From contig NZ_BJYJ01000013.1 of assembly GCF_007991455.1 (NCBI RefSeq), positions 62,001-126,000 on the forward strand: a DNA stretch of 64,000 nucleotides, written 5' to 3'. This DNA comes from Chryseobacterium hagamense (lineage in GTDB: Bacteria > Bacteroidota > Bacteroidia > Flavobacteriales > Weeksellaceae). Every line of letters begins with the position of its first letter. Position 1 is the first letter of the stretch. The notes beneath the pieces were generated by a model. That model did no database searches, was not told the origin of the DNA, and was given only the letters and a program-made list of their open reading frames with translations. A program made the translations under genes and the position numbers. Shown piece after piece: positions 9,250 through 17,766 of this stretch.

Positions 9250-9281
9250 CAAATGTAAGCAATCTCTTCAGCGATTGCAAA
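9250..9281 (-). promoter_or_regulatory. AraC-regulator promoter with inverted repeat in the spacer
   Basis: Minus strand: TTTG (9281-9278), 20 bp, TACATTTG (9257-9250). The spacer contains GCAATC and GATTGC arms (9259-9264 and 9273-9278) separated by 8 bp. The -7 element ends only 5 bp before the ATG, which predicts a leaderless or nearly leaderless mRNA. Confidence 0.75.
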
Positions 9282-9306
9282 ATTTTATTATTTTAGCGGT
9301 TTCCAA

Positions 9307-9789
9307 ATGACCGATATGAGAAAGATCGATTTACTGTTTGCAGAATATGCCGAAAGCCACAGGAATGCTACCAATAAGCTGATCCACTGGATCTGTGTCC
9401 CGTTAATTTTCTGGACCATCCTGGGCTTTATTTCCATGATCCCGTCCAAGTCCATCGGTTTCCGGTATATCGGGGAAATCAGCTATGTAAGCTTTATTGC
9501 CATCGGACTGGTTACCCTGTTTTACATGCGGCTTTCCGTTTTAATCAGCGTGATCATGTTTCTGGTAATGATCCTGATGGAAAGTTTTGCCTACGGAATC
9601 AACATCCGTTTCAAAGGGGATTCCTGGATGGTCTATCTTTCCATATTCATTGCCACCTGGATTTTGCAGTTTTTCGGTCACAAGATCGAAGGGAAGAAGC
9701 CCTCTTTCCTGAAAGACCTGCAGTTCCTGCTGGTAGGACCGATCTGGCTGCTGAGCTTTATTCTGAAGAAACTGGGGATCAGGTATTAA
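9307..9789 (+). CDS. DUF962 / Mpo1-like membrane protein
   Basis: 160 aa. The N-terminus (LFAEYAESHRNATNKLIHWICVPLIFW) has the conserved His pattern of the DUF962 family, whose yeast member Mpo1 is a dioxygenase acting on 2-hydroxy fatty acids. Four hydrophobic segments follow, ending with a HKIEGKKPSFLKDLQFLLVGPIWLLSF signature region that is typical of the family. The bacterial role is not established; involvement in lipid alpha-oxidation is inference from the family. The start could be the ATG at 9307 or at 9316. The gene is divergent from the AraC-type regulator. A dispersed TGCCGGA-rich repeat follows its stop codon within 2 bp. Confidence 0.85.
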   Translation: MTDMRKIDLLFAEYAESHRNATNKLIHWICVPLIFWTILGFISMIPSKSIGFRYIGEISYVSFIAIGLVTLFYMRLSVLISVIMFLVMILMESFAYGINIRFKGDSWMVYLSIFIATWILQFFGHKIEGKKPSFLKDLQFLLVGPIWLLSFILKKLGIRY

Positions 9790-9790
9790 A

Positions 9791-9826
9791 GCCGGAAGAT
9801 GGGTGCCGGATGCTGGAGGTTAAATA
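9791..9826 (+). repeat. Dispersed TGCCGGA-rich repeat, copy 1
   Basis: GCCGGAAG then GGGTGCCGGATGCTGGAGG, starting just after the DUF962 stop codon. Similar elements are at 11924, 15576, 42323 (inverted) and 55301. Confidence 0.7.
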
Positions 9827-9902
9827 CTGAATATCAGAAAATAAGGTTTTATCATAACTTTTAAACCGTGAGTTTTAGAAATATTTCCCGTCTCCTGTCC
9901 TA

Positions 9903-10970
9903 TCAGTCTTCCAAAGCGTAAACGGCAAAACTGGCCAGCCAGTGGTCACCCCCGTAATTCCCCTGGAAAAGCAAAGGCAGCCCATTATTTAAGAACTTTG
10001 CAGCTGTTTTCTCAAATTCGCTTTTCAACCGATGGTTTGTGGGAAGTGATTCGGCAATTCCTTTCATGCACCACGCCCGGGTAAAAGACAGACCGACCAG
10101 GTGAACCGTCTGGTAATCTGAAAGATCGCTCACGACCGGAATTTTTTCAATATTTTCAAGGCTTTTTTTCTCATAAAATTTATTCAGCCAGGAAACAAAT
10201 TCTTTCTGCGGCAATACCCTGCGCATCAGGTCGGCAATTTCCAGGCTTGGCGAAAAGAAATCCGATCCGTCCGGTTCCAGGTAAGCCGGGGTTTTGGTAT
10301 TGTTCAGATAAAAATATCGGGCCTTTTCTATAAGCTGTTTTTCAAACTCTTTATCACCGGTGGCTCTGGCCCAGTCCAGCGCGAAAACCATGGCAAACGC
10401 CGTGTTCGGATGAACGCCCGTCCGGTTGGGATACGTCTGTTTCGGTAGAAAAGCTTTCCAGGAACTCAGGATCTTGTCGGTCAGCGGCTTCAGGTTCTGA
10501 TGCCAGATTTTGGCTTTCGGATGGTTCCAGGTTGCCAGTTCCTCATCGAGCTTTAAGAGCCACGCCCACCCGTAGGTCCTTTCAAAAGTCCCGGTTAACT
10601 GATACTTGATGAAATAATCAGCCTCGGTCTGCAGATTTTCTTTTTTAAAGGAATTATCAAGGATCGCTTCGATGTCTTTCGCCACGGACAAATCGGGTTT
10701 GGTCTTCAGCAGTCGCACGAGCATCCAGTGCCCGTGAACCGAACTGTGCCAGTCGAAACATCCGTAAAAGCTGGGATGCAGGTCTTTCGGACTCAGCGGA
10801 ACTTCACTGGCCGTATTGATGATATGTGCCGTTTTATTCGGATATTCCTGAGTGATGCAGTGCAACGGTTTCTCAGAAAGCTTTACCGCCATCTCGTCGG
10901 TAAGTTTGGGAATTTCCTGAGCGAACATCAGAAACGGAGAAAACACAAAGGCTAGAAGACATTTTTTCAT
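9903..10970 (-). CDS. DUF2891 family secreted protein
   Basis: 355 aa with a signal peptide (MKKCLLAFVFSPFLMFAQE). The mature part starts with a region typical of DUF2891 (HPSFYGCFDWHSSVHGHWML) and is an all-helical, probably alpha/alpha-barrel protein with many Trp and His residues, as in glycan-handling (alpha/alpha)6 enzymes. No catalytic activity is established for the family, so function is unassigned. It is monocistronic, convergent with the DUF962 gene and divergent from the DUF4349 gene. Confidence 0.85.
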   Translation of the reverse strand: MKKCLLAFVFSPFLMFAQEIPKLTDEMAVKLSEKPLHCITQEYPNKTAHIINTASEVPLSPKDLHPSFYGCFDWHSSVHGHWMLVRLLKTKPDLSVAKDIEAILDNSFKKENLQTEADYFIKYQLTGTFERTYGWAWLLKLDEELATWNHPKAKIWHQNLKPLTDKILSSWKAFLPKQTYPNRTGVHPNTAFAMVFALDWARATGDKEFEKQLIEKARYFYLNNTKTPAYLEPDGSDFFSPSLEIADLMRRVLPQKEFVSWLNKFYEKKSLENIEKIPVVSDLSDYQTVHLVGLSFTRAWCMKGIAESLPTNHRLKSEFEKTAAKFLNNGLPLLFQGNYGGDHWLASFAVYALED

Positions 10971-11091
10971 GTTTTAAAAATATAAAATTATTATAACTTT
11001 ATGCTGATACAATATTTATCCTCTTTAAAAGTTTATTTGGAAAGAGTTGTTCAAACACAATTTTTGATATTACTGATAAAAACTTTTATTC

Positions 11092-11913
11092 ATGAAAAAA
11101 TTATTTTTAGCCTTATGCTGCTTGGTTCTTATCTATTGTAAGAAAAATGAACCCCAGTCCCTAAATGCCAATTCCGTAAATATTCTTCAGCACGATAAAG
11201 TAGATGCATCCATCAAATTTTCATCAGAAAAGACGATACGTGAAAAGACAACTACCATTTCAAAGAAAGTCATTAAAAACGGGAATATGAAAATTCAGGT
11301 TGCGGATATCAATAAGATTCAGAGCCAGATCAGCATCCTCCTGAAAAATAACAAGGCATATATACAGAAAGAAGAATTTCAAAATACGGATGTTGATGAA
11401 AACCTGGATCTGACCATCCGGGTTCCGTACCAAAATTTTGATTCCCTGATCAATTCATTTTCAAACGGCATCGGCTCCGTTCTTTCCAAAAACATATCGT
11501 CTGATGATGTCACGGAGGAGTACACCGATGTTTCAATCAAGCTTGCCAATAAGAAGATCTACCTTGAAAAATACAGGGAAATGCTGAAAAGCGCCAAAAC
11601 AACAAAGGATATGCTGGAAATCCAGGAAAATATCCGCGATTTGGAAGATGAGATCGACGTATCGGAAGGGCGGCTCCGTTTTATCGACGACCGCGTAAAC
11701 TACAGCACCCTCAACCTGAGCCTGTACAAGGAAAAAGTAAGAAGCTCAGCGACATCACGAATCGGTTTCGGAAGCCGGTTCGGCGATTCCTTAAAGGAAG
11801 GCTGGAACAGCTTTGTCGAATTCCTTTTAGGCATTATTTCGTTATGGCCGTTTCTTCTGCTGGTTCCGGTAATCGTGTTTCTGTGGAGAAAATGGAGAAA
11901 TAGAAAAAAGTAA
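11092..11913 (+). CDS. DUF4349 domain-containing lipoprotein
   Basis: 273 aa. The N-terminus is a lipoprotein signal (LALCCLVLIYCKKNEPQ), with Cys as the likely lipidated residue. The central region matches DUF4349: a beta-rich segment (NMKIQVADINKIQSQISILL), RVPYQNFDSLINSF, then a coiled coil (LEIQENIRDLEDEIDVSEGRL) and VNYSTLNLSLY. The C-terminus carries a membrane helix (LGIISLWPFLLLVPVIVFLW) and a basic tail. Such proteins are envelope components of unknown role. Having both a lipobox and a C-terminal helix is usual for the family. Confidence 0.88.
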   Translation: MKKLFLALCCLVLIYCKKNEPQSLNANSVNILQHDKVDASIKFSSEKTIREKTTTISKKVIKNGNMKIQVADINKIQSQISILLKNNKAYIQKEEFQNTDVDENLDLTIRVPYQNFDSLINSFSNGIGSVLSKNISSDDVTEEYTDVSIKLANKKIYLEKYREMLKSAKTTKDMLEIQENIRDLEDEIDVSEGRLRFIDDRVNYSTLNLSLYKEKVRSSATSRIGFGSRFGDSLKEGWNSFVEFLLGIISLWPFLLLVPVIVFLWRKWRNRKK

Positions 11914-12272
11914 TTTACAGAACGGCTGGAAGAGGGATGCAGGGTGCCGGAAGTTTTTCTCGCAGATTTTGCAGATTAATTTCAACAGAATAAGCTCTCT
12001 ATTAAAATAAAAATCAACACTTTAACAAGATACGCTGTAAATCGGCTTGAGATTTATTTAACGCAAAGTCTTTACTTTTCGGATGCATATTCAAAGGTAG
12101 TAAATAAGAAATCAGCAAGCTGATTGCTAAAGCGTACGGATTCGCTTCGCTCAGCAAATTTATTTTCCTTAACCGCCTAAAACCAGCGGGATGAGACCTT
12201 CATTTTTATGTCGAAAAATTCCTTAAAAAAAAATTACGCCATCTGCAAAATCGGTGTGGGACTATTTGAAAA
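11914..12272. other. Intergenic region without a gene
   Basis: 359 bp. It begins with a TGCCGGA-type repeat, continues with fragments of other dispersed repeats (TTTCTCGCAGATTTTGCAG near 11955, ATCAGCAAGCTGATT at 12111-12125, CGGATTCGCTTCGCTCAGC near 12137) and has no convincing gene. Both flanking genes end towards it. Confidence 0.7.
11924..11955 (+). repeat. Dispersed TGCCGGA-rich repeat, copy 2
   Basis: GGCTGGAAGAGGGATGC followed by AGGGTGCCGGAAGTT, 11 bp after the DUF4349 stop codon. Clear relative of the elements at 9791, 15576, 42323 and 55301. Confidence 0.75.
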
Positions 12273-12971
12273 CTATTTCCCCAGTACAAACACCGCCGGA
12301 ATCTTATGCAGTTCCGGTTTTTGTTTCTGCCATTCCTTAATGGTTTTCGTTTTGATAAATTCGTGTTCGGGATCGTTGATGTTTGCGGCGATACAGAGTT
12401 TGGTATTCGGTGAAAGAAACTTCGTGAGGTCTTCGAAAAGTGCATTGTTGCGGTAAGGGGTTTCCATAAAGATCTGGGAGTAGCCTGTTTTCTGCACCAG
12501 GCTTTCCAGTTGCAGGATCTGTTTTTTCTTTTCCCCTTTCTCAATCGGAAGATAGCCGTTGAAGGTAAACTCCTGCCCGTTGAAACCGCTGGAGATCAAA
12601 GCCAGAATGATGGATGACGGACCGGAAATCGGTACGACACGGATGTTTTTTTCATGACACCACTTTACCATCAGGTTACCGGGATCGGCAATACACGGCA
12701 GCCCCGCTTCAGAAAGCAGCCCGAAATCCTGACCTTTCAGCATCAGCTCCTGCGCTTCGTTAATATCGGCGTTTTCCGTGTATTTATCAAGGAGAAAGAG
12801 TTTCAGATCAGATTGTTTTTTATCAGGTGCGAAAAACTTAACCACCTTTCGGGCCGTTTTTTCATTTTCAACGAAGAAGTAGTCCGTCTGCATGAGGTAA
12901 TCTTTAATAACAGGCGCAAAGTGGGTGATGGAGGTGTTTTCCGAGAGATAAGCAGGAAGTAAAAAAAGCAT
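12273..12971 (-). CDS. Tetrapyrrole-methylase-fold SAM methyltransferase (RsmI-like)
   Basis: 232 aa. The sequence LLSEAGLPCIADPGNLMVKWCH is the glycine/proline loop of the RsmI (YraL) branch of the tetrapyrrole methylase superfamily, and PISGPSSIILALISSGFNGQEFTFNGYLP is the adjoining conserved block. RsmI 2'-O-methylates C1402 of 16S rRNA. This protein lacks the long C-terminal domain of full RsmI and its N-terminus differs (MLFLLPAYLSENTS), as in the shorter paralogue found in Bacteroidota, so the rRNA target is not certain. It lies 39 bp downstream of the phosphatase gene on the same strand, probably in one operon. Confidence 0.85.
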   Translation of the reverse strand: MLFLLPAYLSENTSITHFAPVIKDYLMQTDYFFVENEKTARKVVKFFAPDKKQSDLKLFLLDKYTENADINEAQELMLKGQDFGLLSEAGLPCIADPGNLMVKWCHEKNIRVVPISGPSSIILALISSGFNGQEFTFNGYLPIEKGEKKKQILQLESLVQKTGYSQIFMETPYRNNALFEDLTKFLSPNTKLCIAANINDPEHEFIKTKTIKEWQKQKPELHKIPAVFVLGK

Positions 12972-13010
12972 TTTGATATAATTTTTATTTGAAATAGAAT
13001 GGATGGATTG

Positions 13011-13460
13011 TTAAGATAAGATCTGTCCGGCAATTTTGTTGCAGCCTCCTTCCAAAAGCTGAAAAACATTTTCAAATTCGTCTGCTCCGCCCCAGTAGGG
13101 ATCCGGAACCTCGGCATTTTCATGATCTCCAAGAACTTCCAGGAAAAGCGAAACTTTCTGTCTCTGCTTTTCGGTACGGGCTTTTGACACCACGTCCGCC
13201 ATCACATCGATATCCATACAGTAAATTTTATCGAACTTTTCAAAATCCCCGGCTGTAATTGGCCTGGATCTCTGCTTTGAGATATCGATTCCGTGTTTTG
13301 CAGCCGTTTCAACAGCTCTTTTATCGGGATGTTTGCCCTCGTGCATAGAAATCGTTCCGGCAGAATCGATCAGAAAGCCATCAGGAACCTTTGTCTTCAT
13401 AATCCCTTCGGCCAGCGGACTCCGGCAGATGTTTCCGAGGCATACCATTAATATGTTCAT
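13011..13460 (-). CDS. Low molecular weight protein-tyrosine-phosphatase
   Basis: 149 aa. The P-loop signature CX5RS is at the N-terminus (VCLGNICRSPLAEG, Cys-7) and the general-acid loop is VPDPYWGG. It is therefore a cysteine-dependent LMW phosphatase, acting on phosphotyrosine or related phospho-proteins in the cytoplasm. A TAGCTTTG -7-like element at 13488-13481 sits upstream. There is no kinase or polysaccharide-export gene next to it, so the substrate cannot be inferred from context. The RsmI-like gene follows it on the same strand. Confidence 0.93.
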   Translation of the reverse strand: MNILMVCLGNICRSPLAEGIMKTKVPDGFLIDSAGTISMHEGKHPDKRAVETAAKHGIDISKQRSRPITAGDFEKFDKIYCMDIDVMADVVSKARTEKQRQKVSLFLEVLGDHENAEVPDPYWGGADEFENVFQLLEGGCNKIAGQILS

Positions 13461-13496
13461 TGTTCAAATTAATTAAGCTACAAAGCTAAATAAAAA

Positions 13497-13520
13497 ATGG
13501 AGAATAAAATTATTCTCCAT
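13497..13520 (-). terminator. dnaA terminator
   Basis: Perfect inverted repeat ATGGAGAATAA / TTATTCTCCAT with a 2-base centre, followed on the minus strand by a T run. It lies 24 bp past the dnaA stop codon. Confidence 0.8.
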
Positions 13521-13543
13521 TTCTATATTGATAACAGGTATTC

Positions 13544-14998
13544 TTACTGTCTGATTCTTTCGCCCAGTTCTTTCACATATTTCTTGATCTCCTTATCGAT
13601 CTTTGAAACATCTTTAATCGTATCGCAGGCATACATAACCGTTGAGTGGTCCTTCCCTCCCATTTCAGCACCGATTTTGGTAAAGGTGGAATTGGTAAGT
13701 TCTTTGGAGAAATACATCGCCAACTGTCTCGGAAGTGCAATTTCCCGTTTTCTGGTTTTGGATAAAAGCTGCTCTTTTTTAATCCCGAAATAATCGCATA
13801 CCACCTCCTGGATATAAGGAATATTGATCACCTTTTTCTGGGTAGCGGCAATTTTGCTGATGGTCTCCTTCAGTAACTCAAGGCTAAGATCCGTTTTATA
13901 CACGGTAGAATAAGCAATCACTGAATTAATAATCCCGATCAGCTCCCTTACGTTGGTTTTTGCTTCTGCTGCCAGAAAATCGAGCATATCATCAGGAAGA
14001 ACGATTCCGTCCCTGCTCAGTTTATCGATAATGATTTTCTTACGGGTAGAAATGTCCGGTGATTTGATCTCTGCAGAAAGCCCCCATTTGAAGCGGGAAA
14101 CGATCCGGTCCTGGATGTCCATAATATCAGCCGGCGCCTTATCGGAAGTCAAAATGATCTGTTTTCCGTTCTGGTGCAGGTGGTCGAAAATATGGAAGAA
14201 ACTGTCCTGGGTTGCCGATTTTCCGGAAAGGAACTGGATATCATCGATAATCAGTACATCCACCATCTGGTAGAAATTCGCAAATTCGGTCTGTTTATGA
14301 GCCTTTGCAGCAGAAATAAACTGCTGGATAAACTTTTCTGAAGAAAGATAAAGAACGATCTTATCCGGGAACTGGCTTTTTACTTCCAGACCTACGGCCT
14401 GGCCAAGGTGGGTTTTCCCGACTCCGTATCCTCCGTATAAAAATAAAGGATTGAAAGCCGTGGCTCCGGGTCTTTTGGCAATCGATCTTGCTACGGTAGC
14501 TGCAAATTTATTGCTTTCCCCTTCTATATAATTGTCAAAAGAAAAATCTGCTTTCAGGTTGGAATTAATATTGACCTTCTTGATTCCCGGAACGACGAAA
14601 GGATTTACGATATTGGATGAAAAGCCTTGAGGCATCGTCTCCTGCACTTTCGGTGTAGGCGTGCTTTTGCCTTTCATATTCATGGTAATCGGCTTATCCA
14701 GACCCGCAGGTTTGTTTTCGATTACGGAATACCATAATTTCACTCCTTTTCCGATATTTTTTTTCAGGGCAGCCGAAAGGAGGGACAGGTAATTATCCTC
14801 TATATATTCCTTGTAAAAATCACTCGGAACGATCAGGGTAAGGTTGTTGTCCACCAAAGAAAGCGGCCGCACCTTATCGAACAAAAGATCGAAAGATTTT
14901 TCAAGTTTTTTCAGGTCAGAACTATCTTCAGCTGCGTTGAGATTATCGCGCATAAACTGAAGGCACCTCTGCCATATCATCATTAAATTTTCATCCAT
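13544..14998 (-). CDS. dnaA: Chromosomal replication initiator DnaA
   Basis: 484 aa, full length. Domain I is at residues 1-80 or so (MIWQRCLQFMRDNL), domain III contains the AAA+ Walker A (GGYGVGKTHLGQ) and Walker B (VLIIDDIQFL), and domain IV ends with the DnaA signature helix (GGKDHSTVMYACDTI). It binds DnaA boxes and melts oriC. No cluster of consensus DnaA boxes (TTATCCACA) is visible in the flanking intergenic regions, so the origin is probably elsewhere, as often in Bacteroidota. The gene is divergent from a thioesterase gene and is followed by its own terminator. Confidence 0.98.
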   Translation of the reverse strand: MDENLMMIWQRCLQFMRDNLNAAEDSSDLKKLEKSFDLLFDKVRPLSLVDNNLTLIVPSDFYKEYIEDNYLSLLSAALKKNIGKGVKLWYSVIENKPAGLDKPITMNMKGKSTPTPKVQETMPQGFSSNIVNPFVVPGIKKVNINSNLKADFSFDNYIEGESNKFAATVARSIAKRPGATAFNPLFLYGGYGVGKTHLGQAVGLEVKSQFPDKIVLYLSSEKFIQQFISAAKAHKQTEFANFYQMVDVLIIDDIQFLSGKSATQDSFFHIFDHLHQNGKQIILTSDKAPADIMDIQDRIVSRFKWGLSAEIKSPDISTRKKIIIDKLSRDGIVLPDDMLDFLAAEAKTNVRELIGIINSVIAYSTVYKTDLSLELLKETISKIAATQKKVINIPYIQEVVCDYFGIKKEQLLSKTRKREIALPRQLAMYFSKELTNSTFTKIGAEMGGKDHSTVMYACDTIKDVSKIDKEIKKYVKELGERIRQ

Positions 14999-15080
14999 AA
15001 ACTATGCCCCGATTAATTCTTTGTTAGTACTCTATTTAGAAGGAGGACAAAGGTCCATAATTTTTATTTCAAAAAAAAAT

Positions 15081-15113
15081 TTTGCACTTATTGATTATTT
15101 AAAAATATATTTG
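15081..15113 (+). promoter_or_regulatory. Promoter of the YbgC-like thioesterase gene
   Basis: TTTG (15081-15084), 21 bp, TATATTTG (15106-15113): exact match to the Bacteroidota housekeeping sigma consensus, 22 bp upstream of the ATG. Confidence 0.75.
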
Positions 15114-15135
15114 TATGTATAAATAGGCCTTAAAA

Positions 15136-15546
15136 ATGATACACACAAAACACTCATTACGAGTACGTTACGGAGAAACAGACCCAATGAAATACGTTTA
15201 TTACGGCAACTATGCAGAGTATCTCGAAATCGGCAGGGTAGAACTTTTCCGCAGCATCGGAATGTCGTATAATGAGATTGAAAATCAAGGAATTTGGCTG
15301 CCTGTTTCAGAGTATAAAATCAAGTACCTGAGACCTGCTTTTTATGATGAAAAATTGGAAATCCATACCTATGTAAAAAAAATTCCGGGCGTAAGGATCG
15401 AATTTGAATATGAAATTTTCAATGAGCAGAATATAAAAATTACGGAAGCCTCCACTACCCTCTTTTTCCTGGATGCCCGGACCAATAAAGTGGTAAAATG
15501 CCCAGACTACCTGATGAAGCTTATTGAGGCCCACTGGAATAAGTAA
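15136..15546 (+). CDS. Acyl-CoA thioesterase, 4HBT/YbgC-like hotdog fold
   Basis: 136 aa, the usual size for the family. The N-terminal block (VRYGETDPMKYVYYGNYAEYLEIGR) is the 4-hydroxybenzoyl-CoA thioesterase/YbgC signature, with the Asp that supports thioester hydrolysis. It is a cytoplasmic hotdog-fold thioesterase; the natural acyl-CoA or acyl-ACP substrate is unknown. No tol-pal genes are nearby, unlike the ybgC locus of proteobacteria. The promoter upstream is clear. Confidence 0.9.
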   Translation: MIHTKHSLRVRYGETDPMKYVYYGNYAEYLEIGRVELFRSIGMSYNEIENQGIWLPVSEYKIKYLRPAFYDEKLEIHTYVKKIPGVRIEFEYEIFNEQNIKITEASTTLFFLDARTNKVVKCPDYLMKLIEAHWNK

Positions 15547-15575
15547 TTTGAGCCCGAAGCAGAGAACAGTACAAA

Positions 15576-15609
15576 AGCCGGAAAAGAGAGGCTGATGCCG
15601 GAATTTTAG
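15576..15609 (+). repeat. Dispersed TGCCGGA-rich repeat, copy 3
   Basis: AGCCGGAAAAGAGAGGCTG then ATGCCGGAATTTTAG, 29 bp after the thioesterase stop codon. More diverged than the other copies. Confidence 0.6.
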
Positions 15610-15684
15610 CCGTTAGAAAACACTGAAAAGAAAGAATATACTTACCTTGCATTCTTTTCAGCATATGAATTTAAAAGAAAGATT

Positions 15685-16533
15685 ATGAAGATTGCATTTT
15701 TAGGCCCGTACGCCAGTTTTACCCAATTAGCCGCCAGCCAGCTTTTTCCTGTCGGAGAACTTTTGCCGCAGGCCAACATCCTGGACTGCTTCAAAGCCGT
15801 TGAACAGGGAGAAGCCGACAAAGCCGTCGTTCCGCTGGAAAATTCCATTGAAGGCACAGTTTCCCTGACTTTGGACTACCTCTATAAAACCAGGGATATC
15901 AGAATCGAAGCGGAAGCAGTAATGCCCATTGCCCACCATCTGATGGTTCATCCGGACTGTGACATTGATAATATAGAGAAAATTTATTCCCATCCGCAGG
16001 CACTGGCGCAAAGCTTTCATTTTCTGGATTCCCGGTTTAAAGGGATTCCGAAACAGGAATATTCCTCCACGGCGGCGGCGGCAAAACACGTTTCCGAAAA
16101 CCCGGAAAGAAGCCTGGCGGCAGTAGCCAACCAATTTGCCGCAAATCTGTACGATCTGAAGATCATTCACCGGGATATCCAGGATATTGAGCAGAATCAT
16201 ACCCGATTTATTATTATCTCTAAACAGCAGGAAGAATATACGAATGACGATCTCGAAGTTCTGGGCGAAAAATCGGGATTGCTGATTACCCTTCCCGAAG
16301 ACCACGCCGGAGGGCTCCACCAGGTACTTTCGGTTTTTGCCTGGCGGAAAATGAATCTCAGTAAAATAGAATCAAGAACCCTGAAAACGGGGCTTGGAAA
16401 TTATTTCTTTTTCATTAATGTCGTTGGCCGTTGGGAATCTGCCATGCACTACCACGCCCTGGAAGAATTGGCAGCTTTGGGTACCCATACCGGTTTTTTA
16501 GGAAATTATAAAGAATTTCTTCTGAAAAGCTGA
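15685..16533 (+). CDS. pheA: Prephenate dehydratase
   Basis: 282 aa, monofunctional (no chorismate mutase domain). Converts prephenate to phenylpyruvate in phenylalanine synthesis. The PDT domain starts at the N-terminus (MKIAFLGPYASFTQLAA) and ends with the catalytic TRF motif (QNHTRFIIIS). The C-terminal ACT domain for phenylalanine feedback is at about residues 195-275 (GGLHQVLSVFAWRKMNLSKIESRTL), with ESRT in place of the usual ESRP. It is a single-gene unit here; the other shikimate-branch genes are not in the window. Confidence 0.96.
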   Translation: MKIAFLGPYASFTQLAASQLFPVGELLPQANILDCFKAVEQGEADKAVVPLENSIEGTVSLTLDYLYKTRDIRIEAEAVMPIAHHLMVHPDCDIDNIEKIYSHPQALAQSFHFLDSRFKGIPKQEYSSTAAAAKHVSENPERSLAAVANQFAANLYDLKIIHRDIQDIEQNHTRFIIISKQQEEYTNDDLEVLGEKSGLLITLPEDHAGGLHQVLSVFAWRKMNLSKIESRTLKTGLGNYFFFINVVGRWESAMHYHALEELAALGTHTGFLGNYKEFLLKS

Positions 16534-16867
16534 CAGAATTATGTACCATTAATTTATTAATCCCTGCTGATTCAGTATCAAATCCAGATAATTCAAATTT
16601 TTAAGTATAATCTGCTGGAATTGCTGAATCCTTTCACCATCCCATAAACAGGCAAAAGAAGAACCTTCTCTTTTTATATTTCTCTAATTATTGACAAATT
16701 ATATTTTTTGAAAATAATTCAATATAAACACAATATTTAAATAATATTTTCACTAATAACGTTAAAAAAACAAAAAAAATTTAATTTAAATTAGCCTTCT
16801 GCATGGTATTTGATGCTATATTTGTGAAAAACTATCTGAGAATAAACCTCTAACTAAATTAAATTTT
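16534..16867. other. AT-rich intergenic region with promoter
   Basis: 334 bp. Strongly AT-rich in its second half, no gene seen. It holds the promoter of the secreted protein that follows; no terminator for pheA is obvious. Confidence 0.6.
16817..16824 (+). promoter_or_regulatory. -7 element of the secreted-protein gene
   Basis: TATATTTG, exact TAnnTTTG match, 43 bp upstream of the ATG at 16868. No good TTTG -33 element at the right distance. Confidence 0.5.
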
Positions 16868-17617
16868 ATGAACATGAAAACTAAAATTTGCAGTGCCGTT
16901 TTAGCACTAATGGCACTTCCTTTTGCGGCCCAGAGTGGTGCAGTAGGTATTAATACCACCACTCCGCAGGCAACCCTGGACATAAACGGAAATTTAAAAA
17001 TCAGGCAGGCTCCTACCGCTGCGTCCACTACAGGATACCAGATCCTGGCCATCAACCAGAATACGGGCGGTGATTTTGAAGTATCACGATTGAATCCGCA
17101 GCTTATTGCGGACCTTGCGACTTCCGGAGGAACAACAGGCGTTGCCGCTTCGGTGTATGCTGCCAGAAAAACATCTGGGGTCACTCTGGTATCCGCTACT
17201 GTTTTCCCAACGGGTTTTCAGTCTGTAAATTTCATAAACGCAGAAAGAACAGTAGGAGCTTCTGCAGTTTTTACAGATACTGACAACACTTACAATGTAC
17301 CGAGTACAGGCATTTATGCTATGGGATTTTCTTTCCGTTACGGCACTGGAATTCAGGCAGCTTTATTAGCGAATGCTCCGGGAGTAGGGATTGTAAGAAC
17401 CAGGAACGGAGTATCCACACTGATCGACAGCAGATCATTCAGCGGAGCGAATTTAGGACTTCTCAGCCTGACGATTTCGGAATCCAGCGTGAATTCCCTC
17501 TACCCTTTACAAGCAGGGGATAAGATTTCCTTCGGACTTACAGGATCATCATTACTGGACGGAAATATCCTGGGTACCAGTACAAGTTCCTTCTATATTT
17601 ATAAAGTATCTAACTAA
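16868..17617 (+). CDS. Secreted protein with VGINTTTP motif
   Basis: 249 aa with a signal peptide (MKTKICSAVLALMALPFAAQS; the start could also be the ATG at 16874). The mature N-terminus carries AVGINTTTPQATLDINGNLKI, a beta-structured repeat found in many Chryseobacterium exported proteins and in tail-fibre-like proteins. The C-terminal half is predicted all-beta and has the feel of a C1q/TNF-like trimeric jelly roll (YNVPSTGIYAMGFSFRYG, LQAGDKISFGLTGS), which is inference. Role unknown, possibly surface exposed. No T9SS C-terminal domain is recognisable. Confidence 0.78.
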   Translation: MNMKTKICSAVLALMALPFAAQSGAVGINTTTPQATLDINGNLKIRQAPTAASTTGYQILAINQNTGGDFEVSRLNPQLIADLATSGGTTGVAASVYAARKTSGVTLVSATVFPTGFQSVNFINAERTVGASAVFTDTDNTYNVPSTGIYAMGFSFRYGTGIQAALLANAPGVGIVRTRNGVSTLIDSRSFSGANLGLLSLTISESSVNSLYPLQAGDKISFGLTGSSLLDGNILGTSTSSFYIYKVSN

Positions 17618-17685
17618 AATTATCTTATTAAAATAAATCTTATACAATCTATTTACTAACCGTGTTAATCACTATATCTTAATTT

Positions 17686-17714
17686 TAATCCACTATACCA
17701 GGTATAGTGGATTA
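17686..17714 (+). terminator. Terminator of the secreted-protein gene
   Basis: Perfect 14-bp arms (TAATCCACTATACC / GGTATAGTGGATTA) around one base, followed by ATTTTTT. Confidence 0.8.
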
Positions 17715-17766
17715 ATTTTTTACCGATGTAAACATTTGACTATATTTGGTAGACCAATGATCTGAA

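Noticed and set aside
12206..12544. Minus-strand frame of 112 codons within the RsmI-like gene region
   Set aside because: Out-of-frame shadow, very basic and low-complexity, while the overlapping RsmI-like frame has clear conserved motifs.
14999..15135. Replication origin next to dnaA
   Set aside because: No cluster of consensus DnaA boxes (TTATCCACA or its complement) and no typical AT-rich repeat set is visible on either side of dnaA. The few TTATCCA-like matches elsewhere lie in coding sequence.
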